A stretch of 6,173 nucleotides of DNA from Clostridiales bacterium (GTDB taxonomy: Bacteria > Bacillota > Clostridia > WRLR01): positions 1 to 6,173 of the forward strand of contig JAITSR010000042.1 of NCBI GenBank assembly GCA_031287655.1, given 5' to 3'. Under the pieces are notes generated by a model. The model did not search any database. It was not told the origin of the DNA and saw nothing but the letters and a program-made list of their open reading frames with translations. Positions 1 to 4,719 of the stretch are shown piece by piece. Both the position numbers and the translations under genes were made by a program. Position 1 is the stretch's first letter, and each line of letters opens with the position of its first letter.

Positions 1-308
1 AGCGAATAATACACCACTTTGCCGTCCTTGCGGTTTTTGACAAGCCGCGTCTGCCGGAGTTGGCGCAGTTGATGGGAAATCGCCGATTTCGTCATGCCGA
101 GCAGCACGGCGATGTCGCAGACGCACATCTCCGAGTATTGCAGGGCGCAGAGTATCCTCACGCGGGTAGAGTCGCTGAACACCTTAAACAAGTCGGCCAA
201 GTCCATTAAAGCGGCTTCTTCGGGCATTTTTCCCCTGACCTCCGCGACCACTTCCTCGTGAATGGAATCGCAGTCGCAGCGATCGAGCTCTATATTCTGT
301 ATCGCCAT
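1..308 (-). CDS. ArsR/SmtB-family metal-responsive transcriptional repressor (3' end outside window)
   Basis: A reading frame on the minus strand starts at the ATG at 308 and runs off the left edge, giving 102 complete codons. The start is supported by GGAGGTG seven or so bases upstream. The protein is a winged helix-turn-helix repressor of the ArsR/SmtB family: residues about 36-55 (DLADLFKVFSDSTRVRIL) form the first helices. Residues 59-65 are SEMCVCD, matching the ELCVCD metal-binding motif of ArsR/CadC proteins. Residues 70-90 (LGMTKSAISHQLRQLRQTRL) are the recognition helix region, and the wing follows with KDGKVVYYS. Cys62 and Cys64 would be thiolate ligands, and an N-terminal C11-D-C13 could complete a CadC-like site. 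That suggests Cd/Pb/Zn or arsenite sensing, although the metal is inferred. Family members have about 100-125 residues, so perhaps 20 are missing. A regulated efflux gene would be expected beyond the left edge. Family call is secure; ligand is not. Confidence 0.93.
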   Translation of the reverse strand, partial: MAIQNIELDRCDCDSIHEEVVAEVRGKMPEEAALMDLADLFKVFSDSTRVRILCALQYSEMCVCDIAVLLGMTKSAISHQLRQLRQTRLVKNRKDGKVVYYS

Positions 309-323
309 GGATTCACCTCCAAA

Positions 324-339
324 CAGTTGAACAATTGAA
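324..339. promoter_or_regulatory. Tandem 8-base repeat, possible ArsR-type operator
   Basis: CAGTTGAA (324-331) is followed directly by CAATTGAA (332-339), so the motif TTGAA recurs with an 8-base period. It lies between the predicted transcription start and the ribosome binding site of the ArsR-type gene, a usual place for an autorepressor operator. The TGAACAATTGAAT core resembles the TGAACA...TTCA pieces of SmtB/CadC operators, but it is not a clean inverted repeat, so the operator role is an inference. Confidence 0.4.
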
Positions 340-352
340 TCATCACGCAACT

Positions 353-382
353 ATTATAACGCGTCGTATTTTGAGCTGTCAA
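353..382 (-). promoter_or_regulatory. Sigma-A promoter of the ArsR-type gene
   Basis: On the minus strand a perfect -35 TTGACA (377-382) and a perfect -10 TATAAT (353-358) are separated by 18 bases. Transcription would begin near 345-347 and run into the repressor gene about 40 bases on. Both hexamers are full consensus, so strong unrepressed transcription is expected, as is usual for autorepressed ArsR genes. Confidence 0.85.
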
Positions 383-414
383 GGGGTTTTTGAAATTATT
401 TTTTGATTAGTTAG

Positions 415-480
415 GATTGAGTAAATCCGATTGAGTAATGAAGATGATTTACTCAATTTTACTCAATCTTTTTACTCAAT
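415..480. repeat. Cluster of five copies of ATTGAGTAA/TTACTCAAT
   Basis: Two copies read ATTGAGTAA (416-424 and 430-438) and three read TTACTCAAT (449-457, 459-467 and 472-480), all exact over nine bases. The first two extend to GATTGAGTAA, and the last three to TTTACTCAAT. The halves face each other: 430-438 can pair with 449-457 around a 10-base loop, and 415-424 can pair with 459-468 outside it, giving nested inverted repeats with one copy left over. The cluster lies about 33 bases upstream of the ArsR promoter and about 160 bases upstream of the VOC promoter. Possible roles are a multi-site operator or a structured RNA; I recognise neither. Confidence 0.85.
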
Positions 481-498
481 ACCCACGAGGCAGTACGC

Positions 499-513
499 GG
501 ATTCTGTGAATCC
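499..513. repeat. Small perfect inverted repeat
   Basis: GGATTC (499-504) and GAATCC (508-513) flank TGT. It makes a 6-bp hairpin with a 3-base loop in the non-coding stretch before the VOC gene. No T-run follows it, so it is not a terminator; its role is unknown. Confidence 0.5.
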
Positions 514-573
514 AAGCGGATTAAGCCACTGCTTTTTAAGGCTTTTAAGAGATTCTGAACCTTGTGCTCTTTT

Positions 574-616
574 TGTAACAGGTCAGGCGCCGCGGAGCCG
601 CGAAGCCGATGTTACA
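574..616. repeat. Inverted repeat TGTAACA...TGTTACA with GC-rich centre
   Basis: TGTAACA (574-580) and TGTTACA (610-616) are perfect 7-base inverted repeats enclosing 29 bases. Inside are GGC/GCC and a central CGCG-GAGC-CGCG palindrome (591-602). The element ends about 24 bases upstream of the extended -10 of the VOC gene, so it covers the place a -35 box or an activator/repressor site would occupy. Both an operator and a hairpin element remain possible. Confidence 0.5.
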
Positions 617-639
617 GAGCCGCCGGGGATTGACACAAG

Positions 640-648
640 TGATATAAT
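640..648 (+). promoter_or_regulatory. Extended -10 promoter of the VOC gene
   Basis: TGATATAAT (640-648) is a perfect -10 TATAAT with the TG extension. No -35 sits at the normal distance: TTGACA is present at 630-635 but only 7 bases from the -10, which is too close to work with it. Extended -10 promoters can act without a good -35, often with an activator. Transcription would start near 655, leaving a leader of about 65 bases before the ATG at 720. Confidence 0.6.
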
Positions 649-719
649 GAACGCGGAACACGAAAGAAAACCGAAACGTTCAAATGGCGCAGAGCCAAAA
701 ATTCTGGGAGGTGGATGAC

Positions 720-1580
720 ATGATTTTGGGAGTCGCGCACAACGCAATCAAGGTGTCCGACATGGACAAGGCAATAGACTTCTATTGCGGGACAGTGGGT
801 TTCACGAAGGCGTTCGATCTGAAAAACTCCGAGGGCAAGCCGTGGATCGAGTACCTGAAAATCTGTAACAACGCGTTTTTGGAGCTCTTTTACGGCGGAG
901 AAAAACGCACGCCGGCGTATGAGGGCGGCGCGATCGGTTATCATCACTGGTGCGTGTCGGTCGGCGCGGACCTTATGCCGGAACTTGCGAAACGCTTTTT
1001 TGCAAAAGGTCTGATCAAGTCCCCCGACCTGAAAAAGAGCGACGACGACACGATCAGCCTCTGGATTCACGACCCCGACGGCAACGCGCTCGAGTTCGTC
1101 CAATACGGACCGGAAGGGCCTCATATGAAGGCCAACAAAGCGCCCTATGACTTCACAAAGAAGGGCTACACCGGCATTGCGCACATGGCGTACCATGTGA
1201 GCGACATCGAGGCCTCGCTGCACTATTACCGCGACATATTGGGCTTTGCGCTCTCGCATACGCTCGACCGGGACGGCAAACCGTGGCTGTATTACCTGCG
1301 CGTGAGCGACGGCACATTCCTTGAGCTCTATCCCGGCGCGACAAAGGCGTACAACCTGACAAATCAATCGGCGGCGCAGATGCACATGTGCATTGAATGT
1401 CAGGACGTCGCGGAGACGGTCGCCGAGCTTCGCGGAAAGGGCGCTCCGATCGACTCGGACGCGAAGGTCGGCGCGGACTTCAACACGCAGGCGTGGACGC
1501 ATGACCCGGACGGCAATAAGATCGAGTTGATGACGATCAGCCCGAAATCCCCGCAGGCAAAGGCGAGCAGCGAAGGGTGA
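720..1580 (+). CDS. VOC-family (glyoxalase/extradiol dioxygenase superfamily) protein with two tandem domains
   Basis: The protein has 286 residues. The start at 720 is chosen because GGGAGG (706-711) lies 8 bases upstream and the VOC fold begins at once (MILGVAHNAIKVSDMDKAID). An in-frame ATG at 684 lacks a ribosome binding site. Two VOC modules are visible, about residues 3-130 and 150-275. Each carries a likely metal set: His7, Glu55, His75/76 and Glu125 in the first; His155, Glu202, His222 and Glu269 in the second. Both end in the same signature (W.HDPDGN..E), so they arose by internal duplication and both seem intact. VOC enzymes use a divalent metal for isomerisation, epimerisation, lyase or dioxygenase chemistry, and the substrate cannot be read from sequence. 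The gene has its own promoter, and the convergent sugar operon shares its terminator. No signal peptide is seen, so it should be cytoplasmic. Confidence 0.88.
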   Translation: MILGVAHNAIKVSDMDKAIDFYCGTVGFTKAFDLKNSEGKPWIEYLKICNNAFLELFYGGEKRTPAYEGGAIGYHHWCVSVGADLMPELAKRFFAKGLIKSPDLKKSDDDTISLWIHDPDGNALEFVQYGPEGPHMKANKAPYDFTKKGYTGIAHMAYHVSDIEASLHYYRDILGFALSHTLDRDGKPWLYYLRVSDGTFLELYPGATKAYNLTNQSAAQMHMCIECQDVAETVAELRGKGAPIDSDAKVGADFNTQAWTHDPDGNKIELMTISPKSPQAKASSEG

Positions 1581-1584
1581 ACGC

Positions 1585-1616
1585 ACCACTCTCCCAAGAC
1601 CATTTCGGTATGGGAG
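1585..1616 (+). repeat. Dispersed 32-base repeat, copy 1 (matches 4620-4651)
   Basis: This stretch matches 4620-4651 at 27 of 32 positions, including the 11-base core GACCATTTCGG. CTCCCA (1591-1596) and TGGGAG (1611-1616) can pair around the core, so it is hairpin-like, and its 3' end overlaps the large palindrome at 1613. It lies in the 3' untranslated region of the VOC gene. Confidence 0.7.
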
Positions 1617-1669
1617 CAGATGCAAAAGAGCGGCCGGACAATGTCCGGCCGCTCTTTTGCATCTGCTCC
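1613..1669. terminator. Bidirectional intrinsic terminator, perfect 57-base palindrome
   Basis: The 28-base arms 1613-1640 and 1642-1669 are perfectly complementary around a single central base. The inner part is a GC-rich stem (GAGCGGCCGGACA with its complement) followed by TTTT on either strand, so it can end transcription both ways. It lies 33 bases after the VOC stop and 14 bases after the kinase stop, between convergent genes. The arms continue perfectly for 11 further bases (GGAGCAGATGC) beyond the A/T tract, which a terminator does not need. Confidence 0.9.
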
Positions 1670-1682
1670 TGTCTCCGTTTGA

Positions 1683-2741
1683 TCAGTCGCCGGAGGCGAG
1701 AAAACTCCTGCGGTAGTAGAGCAGCCGCTCCTCAAGCGCCGCCGTCGGCAGCTCGCCGCTCTCCAAAAAGCGGGCGAGCATCGCGCGGTCGGGCAGTCCC
1801 GTCCGTCCGCCGACATAGGTACACTTGATCGAGGAGACCGCGCTCGCGTGGCGCGCACATTCCTCGTGCGGCAGGCCCTCGAGCATGATCGCGAGGTACG
1901 CGCCGTGAAAGACGTCGCCCGCGCCCGTCGTATCCCGGACCGTGACGGGGAAGGTCGGGACCTCGCAGTATTTGCCGTCCACAAGACCGACGCAGCCCCG
2001 CGCGCCGAGCGTCACCCACACGACGGAGGGTCCGATCGCGCGGACGCGCTCCATATTTTTCCGGTATTCTTCCGGCGAGGTTCCCGCGCCCGGAAACATG
2101 TCGTTATAATAGAACTCCGACGCGATAAAGACGTCCACATACGGCAGCAGCGCCTCGGACTCTTTTGAATAGTAGCCCGCGTCGATCGACACGAGCACGC
2201 CATGCTCACGCGCGAACCGCGCGGCCGCGAGCGACGCGGGGTCCCCGCTCGCTTCAAGGTGCAGCACTTTTGCGGACGCGATGTAGTCGAACGGGACTTC
2301 CTCGGGCTCCATTCGCCCGATGTTCCCAGCGCGAATGATGAAGGTGCGCGTGCCGCGTTCGACCTCTGAGATCGCGATGCTGTACGCGCTCGACGTCTCC
2401 GGCCCGCCGCGCAGGATGCGCGAGGTGTCGACGCCGTTGAACCGGAAATCCTTTATGATAAAGTCTCCGGTCGCATCGCCGCCAATTTTCGCGAGCATCC
2501 CGGCCCGCGCGCCGAGCCGCGCCGCCGCCGCCATCGCGGACGCGGCGTTCCCGCCGCCCTGATGAAAGACCTCATGCGCGCGCACGGCCCCTTCCTCCCT
2601 CGGTATCTGCGGCAGGTTGACGAGCTGATCCATCACGGGCGTGCCCAGCCCGACAATGTCGACCACAACGGACCCGCCGACGACCGGCGCGTCGACTGCG
2701 CCAGCCGCGCCGACCGCGTTGTTGTTTGATTGATTTGTCAT
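1683..2741 (-). CDS. PfkB/ribokinase-family carbohydrate kinase
   Basis: The gene encodes 352 residues when started at the ATG at 2741. Both PfkB signatures are present: QGGGNAASAMAAAARLG at 61-77 and DTTGAGDVFHGAYLA at 270-284. The latter includes the anion-hole GAGD with catalytic Asp276. The family transfers phosphate from ATP to a sugar or nucleoside hydroxyl in the cytoplasm; the exact substrate is not readable. Two in-frame starts compete. The ATG at 2753 sits directly against AAAGGA (no spacing), while 2741 lies 12 bases away, as in the first permease gene, so 2741 is preferred. The first 25 or so residues are Asn/Ala/Gly-rich and precede the first strand (VVDIVGLGTPVMDQL), an unusual extension. 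It follows the isomerase gene with 18 bases between them (6 for the longer start), so the two are co-transcribed and probably act in sequence on one sugar. Confidence 0.9.
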   Translation of the reverse strand: MTNQSNNNAVGAAGAVDAPVVGGSVVVDIVGLGTPVMDQLVNLPQIPREEGAVRAHEVFHQGGGNAASAMAAAARLGARAGMLAKIGGDATGDFIIKDFRFNGVDTSRILRGGPETSSAYSIAISEVERGTRTFIIRAGNIGRMEPEEVPFDYIASAKVLHLEASGDPASLAAARFAREHGVLVSIDAGYYSKESEALLPYVDVFIASEFYYNDMFPGAGTSPEEYRKNMERVRAIGPSVVWVTLGARGCVGLVDGKYCEVPTFPVTVRDTTGAGDVFHGAYLAIMLEGLPHEECARHASAVSSIKCTYVGGRTGLPDRAMLARFLESGELPTAALEERLLYYRRSFLASGD

Positions 2742-2746
2742 TTCGT

Positions 2747-2759
2747 TGACCATTCCTTT
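2747..2759 (-). promoter_or_regulatory. Ribosome binding site of the kinase gene, part-copy of the shared leader
   Basis: Read on the minus strand this is AAAGGAATGGTCA, identical over 13 bases to the 3' end of the leaders before the isomerase (4171-4183) and first permease (4702-4714). The upstream stem is missing here; the isomerase stop codon lies immediately upstream. It supplies the Shine-Dalgarno sequence for the kinase. Confidence 0.75.
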
Positions 2760-4169
2760 TTAGGTTGTCTCCACAAAATCCGGCTCGATCCCCCCGCCGA
2801 CGTATTTGAGCGCCTCGTGGATCACCGCGCGGTACTTACCGTGCGCGCCGGTCACATGATGAATGTACGGCCCCGTGACAAATTTGCGCTCCCACTTGGG
2901 CCAGTTGCCGGTCTCAACCCACACATAGGTGCCGTTTGTCTTGGGCCCTTCGGTACTTTTGACCTCGTCGGCGAACATCGTATACTTGCCGTTGAGCGCG
3001 CCCATGCGGAGCAGCGTGATGTCGCCGCCGCGAATCTCCCACTGCCCCTTGCAGTCGACGACCGGCGGCAGCTTGCCCGCGCCGCCCGCGGCGGGCTTTG
3101 CGAGCGAATACGGGAACGGGCCGCAGTGCCACAGGAGCTCCGCGTTGTCATTCGTCGGGTGGCGGACCGTGATGTCCGCAAAGAACGGACGCGTCTCCCC
3201 GCGCGTCGCGCCGAACATCATACCCGTGCCGATCGCGCCGAGCACGTCCGTCTCACAGGTCACGGGCATCCCCTCGTCCGTCAGCGCGCCCCACAGGAAA
3301 CACGCTGAAAGGCCGAACGCCGCGCGCAGCATCTTCCAGCACTCGCCCGCGAGGACCGTGCAGCCATGCGACTCTGCGAGCCGCCGGATCCCGACCGCCG
3401 AGGCCGCGAGCTTTTTTTGCGTCTCGGCGTCGAGCGCCGAAAGGTCCACCGACCTGCCCCATGTTTCGAGCTTTTGCGCAATCTCGTCCGCGCCGCCCCC
3501 GCCGCCCTCGAGCACCTTGTTGATCTCGTCGGCAACGTCGGACTCCATGATCGGGACGACCTCTATACCAAAGCGTTCCAAAAGCTCGCTCTCATTGTAT
3601 TTGACCGTCAGGAACTGCCGCGGTCGGACGCTGAGCTGCCCGACCCGCGCCTTGCGAAACGCGCGCGCCGCGCAGACCGTCCGCGCGAAGTCCGAAAAGC
3701 CTTGTTCGAGCGTCGGGGAGTCGATGCCGCAGTTTTCAATATAGGTAAAGGCCGCGCCGTAGCTCAAGAGCGCCTTGCCCGTCGCGAAAAGGCCGCACTG
3801 GACGTCAAACGGGCGGTCCTCGACCTGATTGACAAGACCGATCGGCGCGGGATCGCGCGGGCCCCAGAGCAGAACGGGCTTATTTACGCGCTTTGCGAGC
3901 TTTGCGACCGCTTCCTCCTGCCCGAAGTTCGCGTGCGGCACAAAGACCGCGTCGACGCCGCCGTGAATGAAATGCCGCGCGACCTTCTCGACATCGTCGT
4001 TCGACACGAGCAGGCCGTCCGGCGCGATGCCCTCGATCGTCACGAGCCGCACATGATACCGCTCCGCGAGCTCCGTGACCTTTTTCATAATCTCGTCCTT
4101 CCGGTTGCTCCGGAACACGTCCCGGCGCGTCGGCGCGACGCCGATCGTACAGCTTTGAAAATCAAACAT
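2760..4169 (-). CDS. L-fucose/L-arabinose isomerase-family protein
   Basis: The gene encodes 469 residues. The start at 4169 follows GAAAGGA with 8 bases between; an in-frame ATG at 4211 lies inside the conserved leader stem region and has no ribosome binding site. The sequence resembles the FucI/AraA ketol-isomerase fold: an N-terminal Rossmann-like half (VDAVFVPHANFGQEEAVAKL near 72-91) and a C-terminal catalytic half. Probable metal and catalytic residues are Glu306 (CETDVLGAIG), Asp332 (FFADITV), His348 (LWHCGP) and the His437-His438...His443 cluster (YIHHVTGAHGKY). These correspond to the Glu, Asp and His ligands of fucose isomerase by position and context, an inference without alignment. 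Such enzymes interconvert an aldose and ketose using Mn(II). At 469 residues it is shorter than FucI (about 590) and near AraA (about 500). It is first in an operon with the PfkB kinase. The sugar is unknown. Confidence 0.85.
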   Translation of the reverse strand: MFDFQSCTIGVAPTRRDVFRSNRKDEIMKKVTELAERYHVRLVTIEGIAPDGLLVSNDDVEKVARHFIHGGVDAVFVPHANFGQEEAVAKLAKRVNKPVLLWGPRDPAPIGLVNQVEDRPFDVQCGLFATGKALLSYGAAFTYIENCGIDSPTLEQGFSDFARTVCAARAFRKARVGQLSVRPRQFLTVKYNESELLERFGIEVVPIMESDVADEINKVLEGGGGGADEIAQKLETWGRSVDLSALDAETQKKLAASAVGIRRLAESHGCTVLAGECWKMLRAAFGLSACFLWGALTDEGMPVTCETDVLGAIGTGMMFGATRGETRPFFADITVRHPTNDNAELLWHCGPFPYSLAKPAAGGAGKLPPVVDCKGQWEIRGGDITLLRMGALNGKYTMFADEVKSTEGPKTNGTYVWVETGNWPKWERKFVTGPYIHHVTGAHGKYRAVIHEALKYVGGGIEPDFVETT

Positions 4170-4230
4170 ATGACCATTCCTTTCTGCGAAAGGCACATAA
4201 ACGGCATGCAACTTTCGCTGTGCCTTTCAC
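4169..4230 (-). promoter_or_regulatory. Structured leader of the isomerase-kinase operon (copy 1 of the shared element)
   Basis: On the minus strand GTGAAAGGCAC (4230-4220) can pair with GTGCCTTTCGC (4196-4186) as an 11-bp stem (one U-G pair) with a 23-base loop. The 3' arm can instead fold onto the Shine-Dalgarno: CCTTTC (4193-4188), loop GCA, GAAAGG (4184-4179). The two structures exclude each other, so the element could open or mask the ribosome binding site. Bases 4169-4197 are identical over 29 positions to 4688-4716 upstream of the first permease gene. The loop keeps CATGCCGTTT, close to CATTCCGTTT in the other copy. Confidence 0.7.
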
Positions 4231-4283
4231 ACACTATAGGCGATTACAGCGCCGGTTTTTGGCCGGTTCCGCCCTTACAACCT

Positions 4284-4308
4284 ATCATAGCGGGTATCCC
4301 CGTGTCAA
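4284..4308 (-). promoter_or_regulatory. Possible promoter elements of the isomerase-kinase operon
   Basis: On the minus strand TTGACA (4303-4308) is a perfect -35 and TATGAT (4284-4289) a fair -10, but the spacer is only 13 bases and contains CGGG-GATA-CCCG. With a normal 16-base spacer the -10 would be the weak GATAGG (4281-4286). Another -10-like TATAGT (4233-4238) has no partner and would start transcription inside the leader stem. The real promoter cannot be fixed by eye. Confidence 0.3.
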
Positions 4309-4382
4309 GCGGCGCGGCAACCGATCCCACAAGAATTGGCGAAATCAAATGAATCCTTTTATGCAATTTATTGAAGATGATA

Positions 4383-4412
4383 TTGACAAGCTGTTTGGGG
4401 AAGAAGTATAAT
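4383..4412 (+). promoter_or_regulatory. Consensus sigma-A promoter for the permease operon
   Basis: TTGACA (4383-4388) and TATAAT (4407-4412) are both perfect and lie 18 bases apart in an AT-rich stretch. Transcription would start near 4419, giving a leader of about 300 bases before the first permease gene at 4720. A second TATAAT at 4433-4438 lacks a -35. Such a strong promoter followed by a long structured leader suggests that control acts after initiation. Confidence 0.8.
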
Positions 4413-4468
4413 CGGAATGTGAATTTGTGAAGTATAATTGCCGAAATATATAAAAGCAAATGAATTCA

Positions 4469-4498
4469 GGCCGGAAAGGCGTGGCGGCGGATCCGGCC
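4469..4498 (+). repeat. Leader hairpin 1
   Basis: GGCCGGA (4469-4475) pairs perfectly with TCCGGCC (4492-4498) around a GC-rich 16-base loop; AAAAA follows. There is no T-run on the plus strand, so it is not a terminator in the direction of the permeases. On the minus strand the order would be TTTTT then stem, also not a terminator. Confidence 0.5.
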
Positions 4499-4510
4499 AA
4501 AAAGGATGTG

Positions 4511-4551
4511 AAGTTTAAAAGTCATCGGCGCTGGGCGTGACTTTCAAACTT
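4511..4551 (+). repeat. Leader hairpin 2
   Basis: AAGTTT-A-AAAGTCA (4511-4524) pairs with TGACTTT-C-AAACTT (4538-4551): 13 base pairs with a single A-C mismatch and a 13-base loop (4525-4537). It lies within the predicted untranslated leader of the permease operon. AT-rich arms around a GC-rich loop are unlike a terminator. Confidence 0.6.
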
Positions 4552-4557
4552 TCGAGT

Positions 4558-4573
4558 GGAACCCTATGGTTCC
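4558..4573 (+). repeat. Leader hairpin 3
   Basis: GGAACC (4558-4563) and GGTTCC (4568-4573) form a perfect 6-bp stem with a CTAT tetraloop, followed by a run of C rather than T. Confidence 0.55.
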
Positions 4574-4577
4574 CCCC

Positions 4578-4613
4578 GATTCCCCCTTCCTTCAAAGAAG
4601 ATGAAGGGGAATC
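4578..4613 (+). repeat. Leader hairpin 4
   Basis: GATTCCCC (4578-4585) pairs with GGGGAATC (4606-4613), and TTC (4587-4589) pairs with GAA (4603-4605) after a bulged C. C5 follows. As with the neighbouring hairpins, no T-run follows. Confidence 0.6.
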
Positions 4614-4619
4614 CCCCTC

Positions 4620-4651
4620 ATCACTCCCCCATGACCATTTCGGCATGGGTG
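4620..4651 (+). repeat. Dispersed 32-base repeat, copy 2, with hairpin
   Basis: This stretch matches 1585-1616 at 27 of 32 positions. CCCATG (4628-4633) pairs with CATGGG (4644-4649) around ACCATTTCGG, and CATCA (4619-4623) can pair with TGATG (4650-4654) outside a bulge. ATGACCATT (4631-4639) is also perfectly complementary to AATGGTCAT (4707-4715) just before the permease start, so two foldings compete. Confidence 0.65.
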
Positions 4652-4658
4652 ATGATAG

Positions 4659-4716
4659 GTGAAAGGCACGGATGTTTCATTCCGTTTTGTGCCTTTCGCA
4701 GAAAGGAATGGTCATA
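4659..4716 (+). promoter_or_regulatory. Structured leader of the permease operon (copy 2 of the shared element)
   Basis: GTGAAAGGCAC (4659-4669) can pair with GTGCCTTTCGC (4689-4699) as an 11-bp stem with a 19-base loop. Alternatively CCTTTC (4692-4697), loop GCA, and GAAAGG (4701-4706) form a hairpin that hides the Shine-Dalgarno. Both stem arms are identical to the isomerase leader although the loops differ in length and sequence. A DNA-binding dimer would see half-sites whose spacing differs by 4 bp between copies, which fits a helix in RNA better. A riboswitch, protein-bound RNA or small-RNA target are all possible. Confidence 0.7.
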
Positions 4717-4719
4717 ATT

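Noticed and set aside
415..480. CRISPR array or plasmid iterons
   Set aside because: The repeats are only 9-10 bases, change orientation and have short irregular spacing; no cas or replication gene is present.
684..719. Upstream start for the VOC protein at 684
   Set aside because: No ribosome binding site; the extra 12 residues would be encoded across the GGGAGG site serving the ATG at 720.
612..1625. Minus-strand frame of 337 codons opposite the VOC gene
   Set aside because: It lies wholly antisense to a gene with clear VOC motifs and runs through the palindromic terminator; composition is that of a shadow frame.
4170..4211. Upstream start at 4211 for the isomerase
   Set aside because: It would translate the conserved leader (giving VPFAERNGH), the same peptide that an unrelated frame of the other leader copy yields; the similarity is due to RNA/DNA element conservation, and the ATG at 4169 has the correctly spaced ribosome binding site.
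3366..4352. Long plus-strand open frame (328 codons) and other long frames opposite the isomerase and kinase
   Set aside because: They are antisense to well-recognised enzymes, rich in Arg/Asp repeats typical of shadow frames in GC-rich genes, and resemble no family.
4349..4411. A 20-codon open frame (MNPFMQFIEDDIDKLFGEEV)
   Set aside because: It has no ribosome binding site, and its 3' third is the consensus promoter 4383-4412. It could be a gene remnant, but I cannot support it as a gene.
4469..4613. Intrinsic terminator or attenuator among the leader hairpins
   Set aside because: None of the stems is followed by a T-run, so classical termination is not supported.
4672..4719. Upstream starts at 4672 and 4708 for the first permease
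   Set aside because: 4672 lies in the leader loop without a ribosome binding site and 4708 abuts the Shine-Dalgarno with no spacing.
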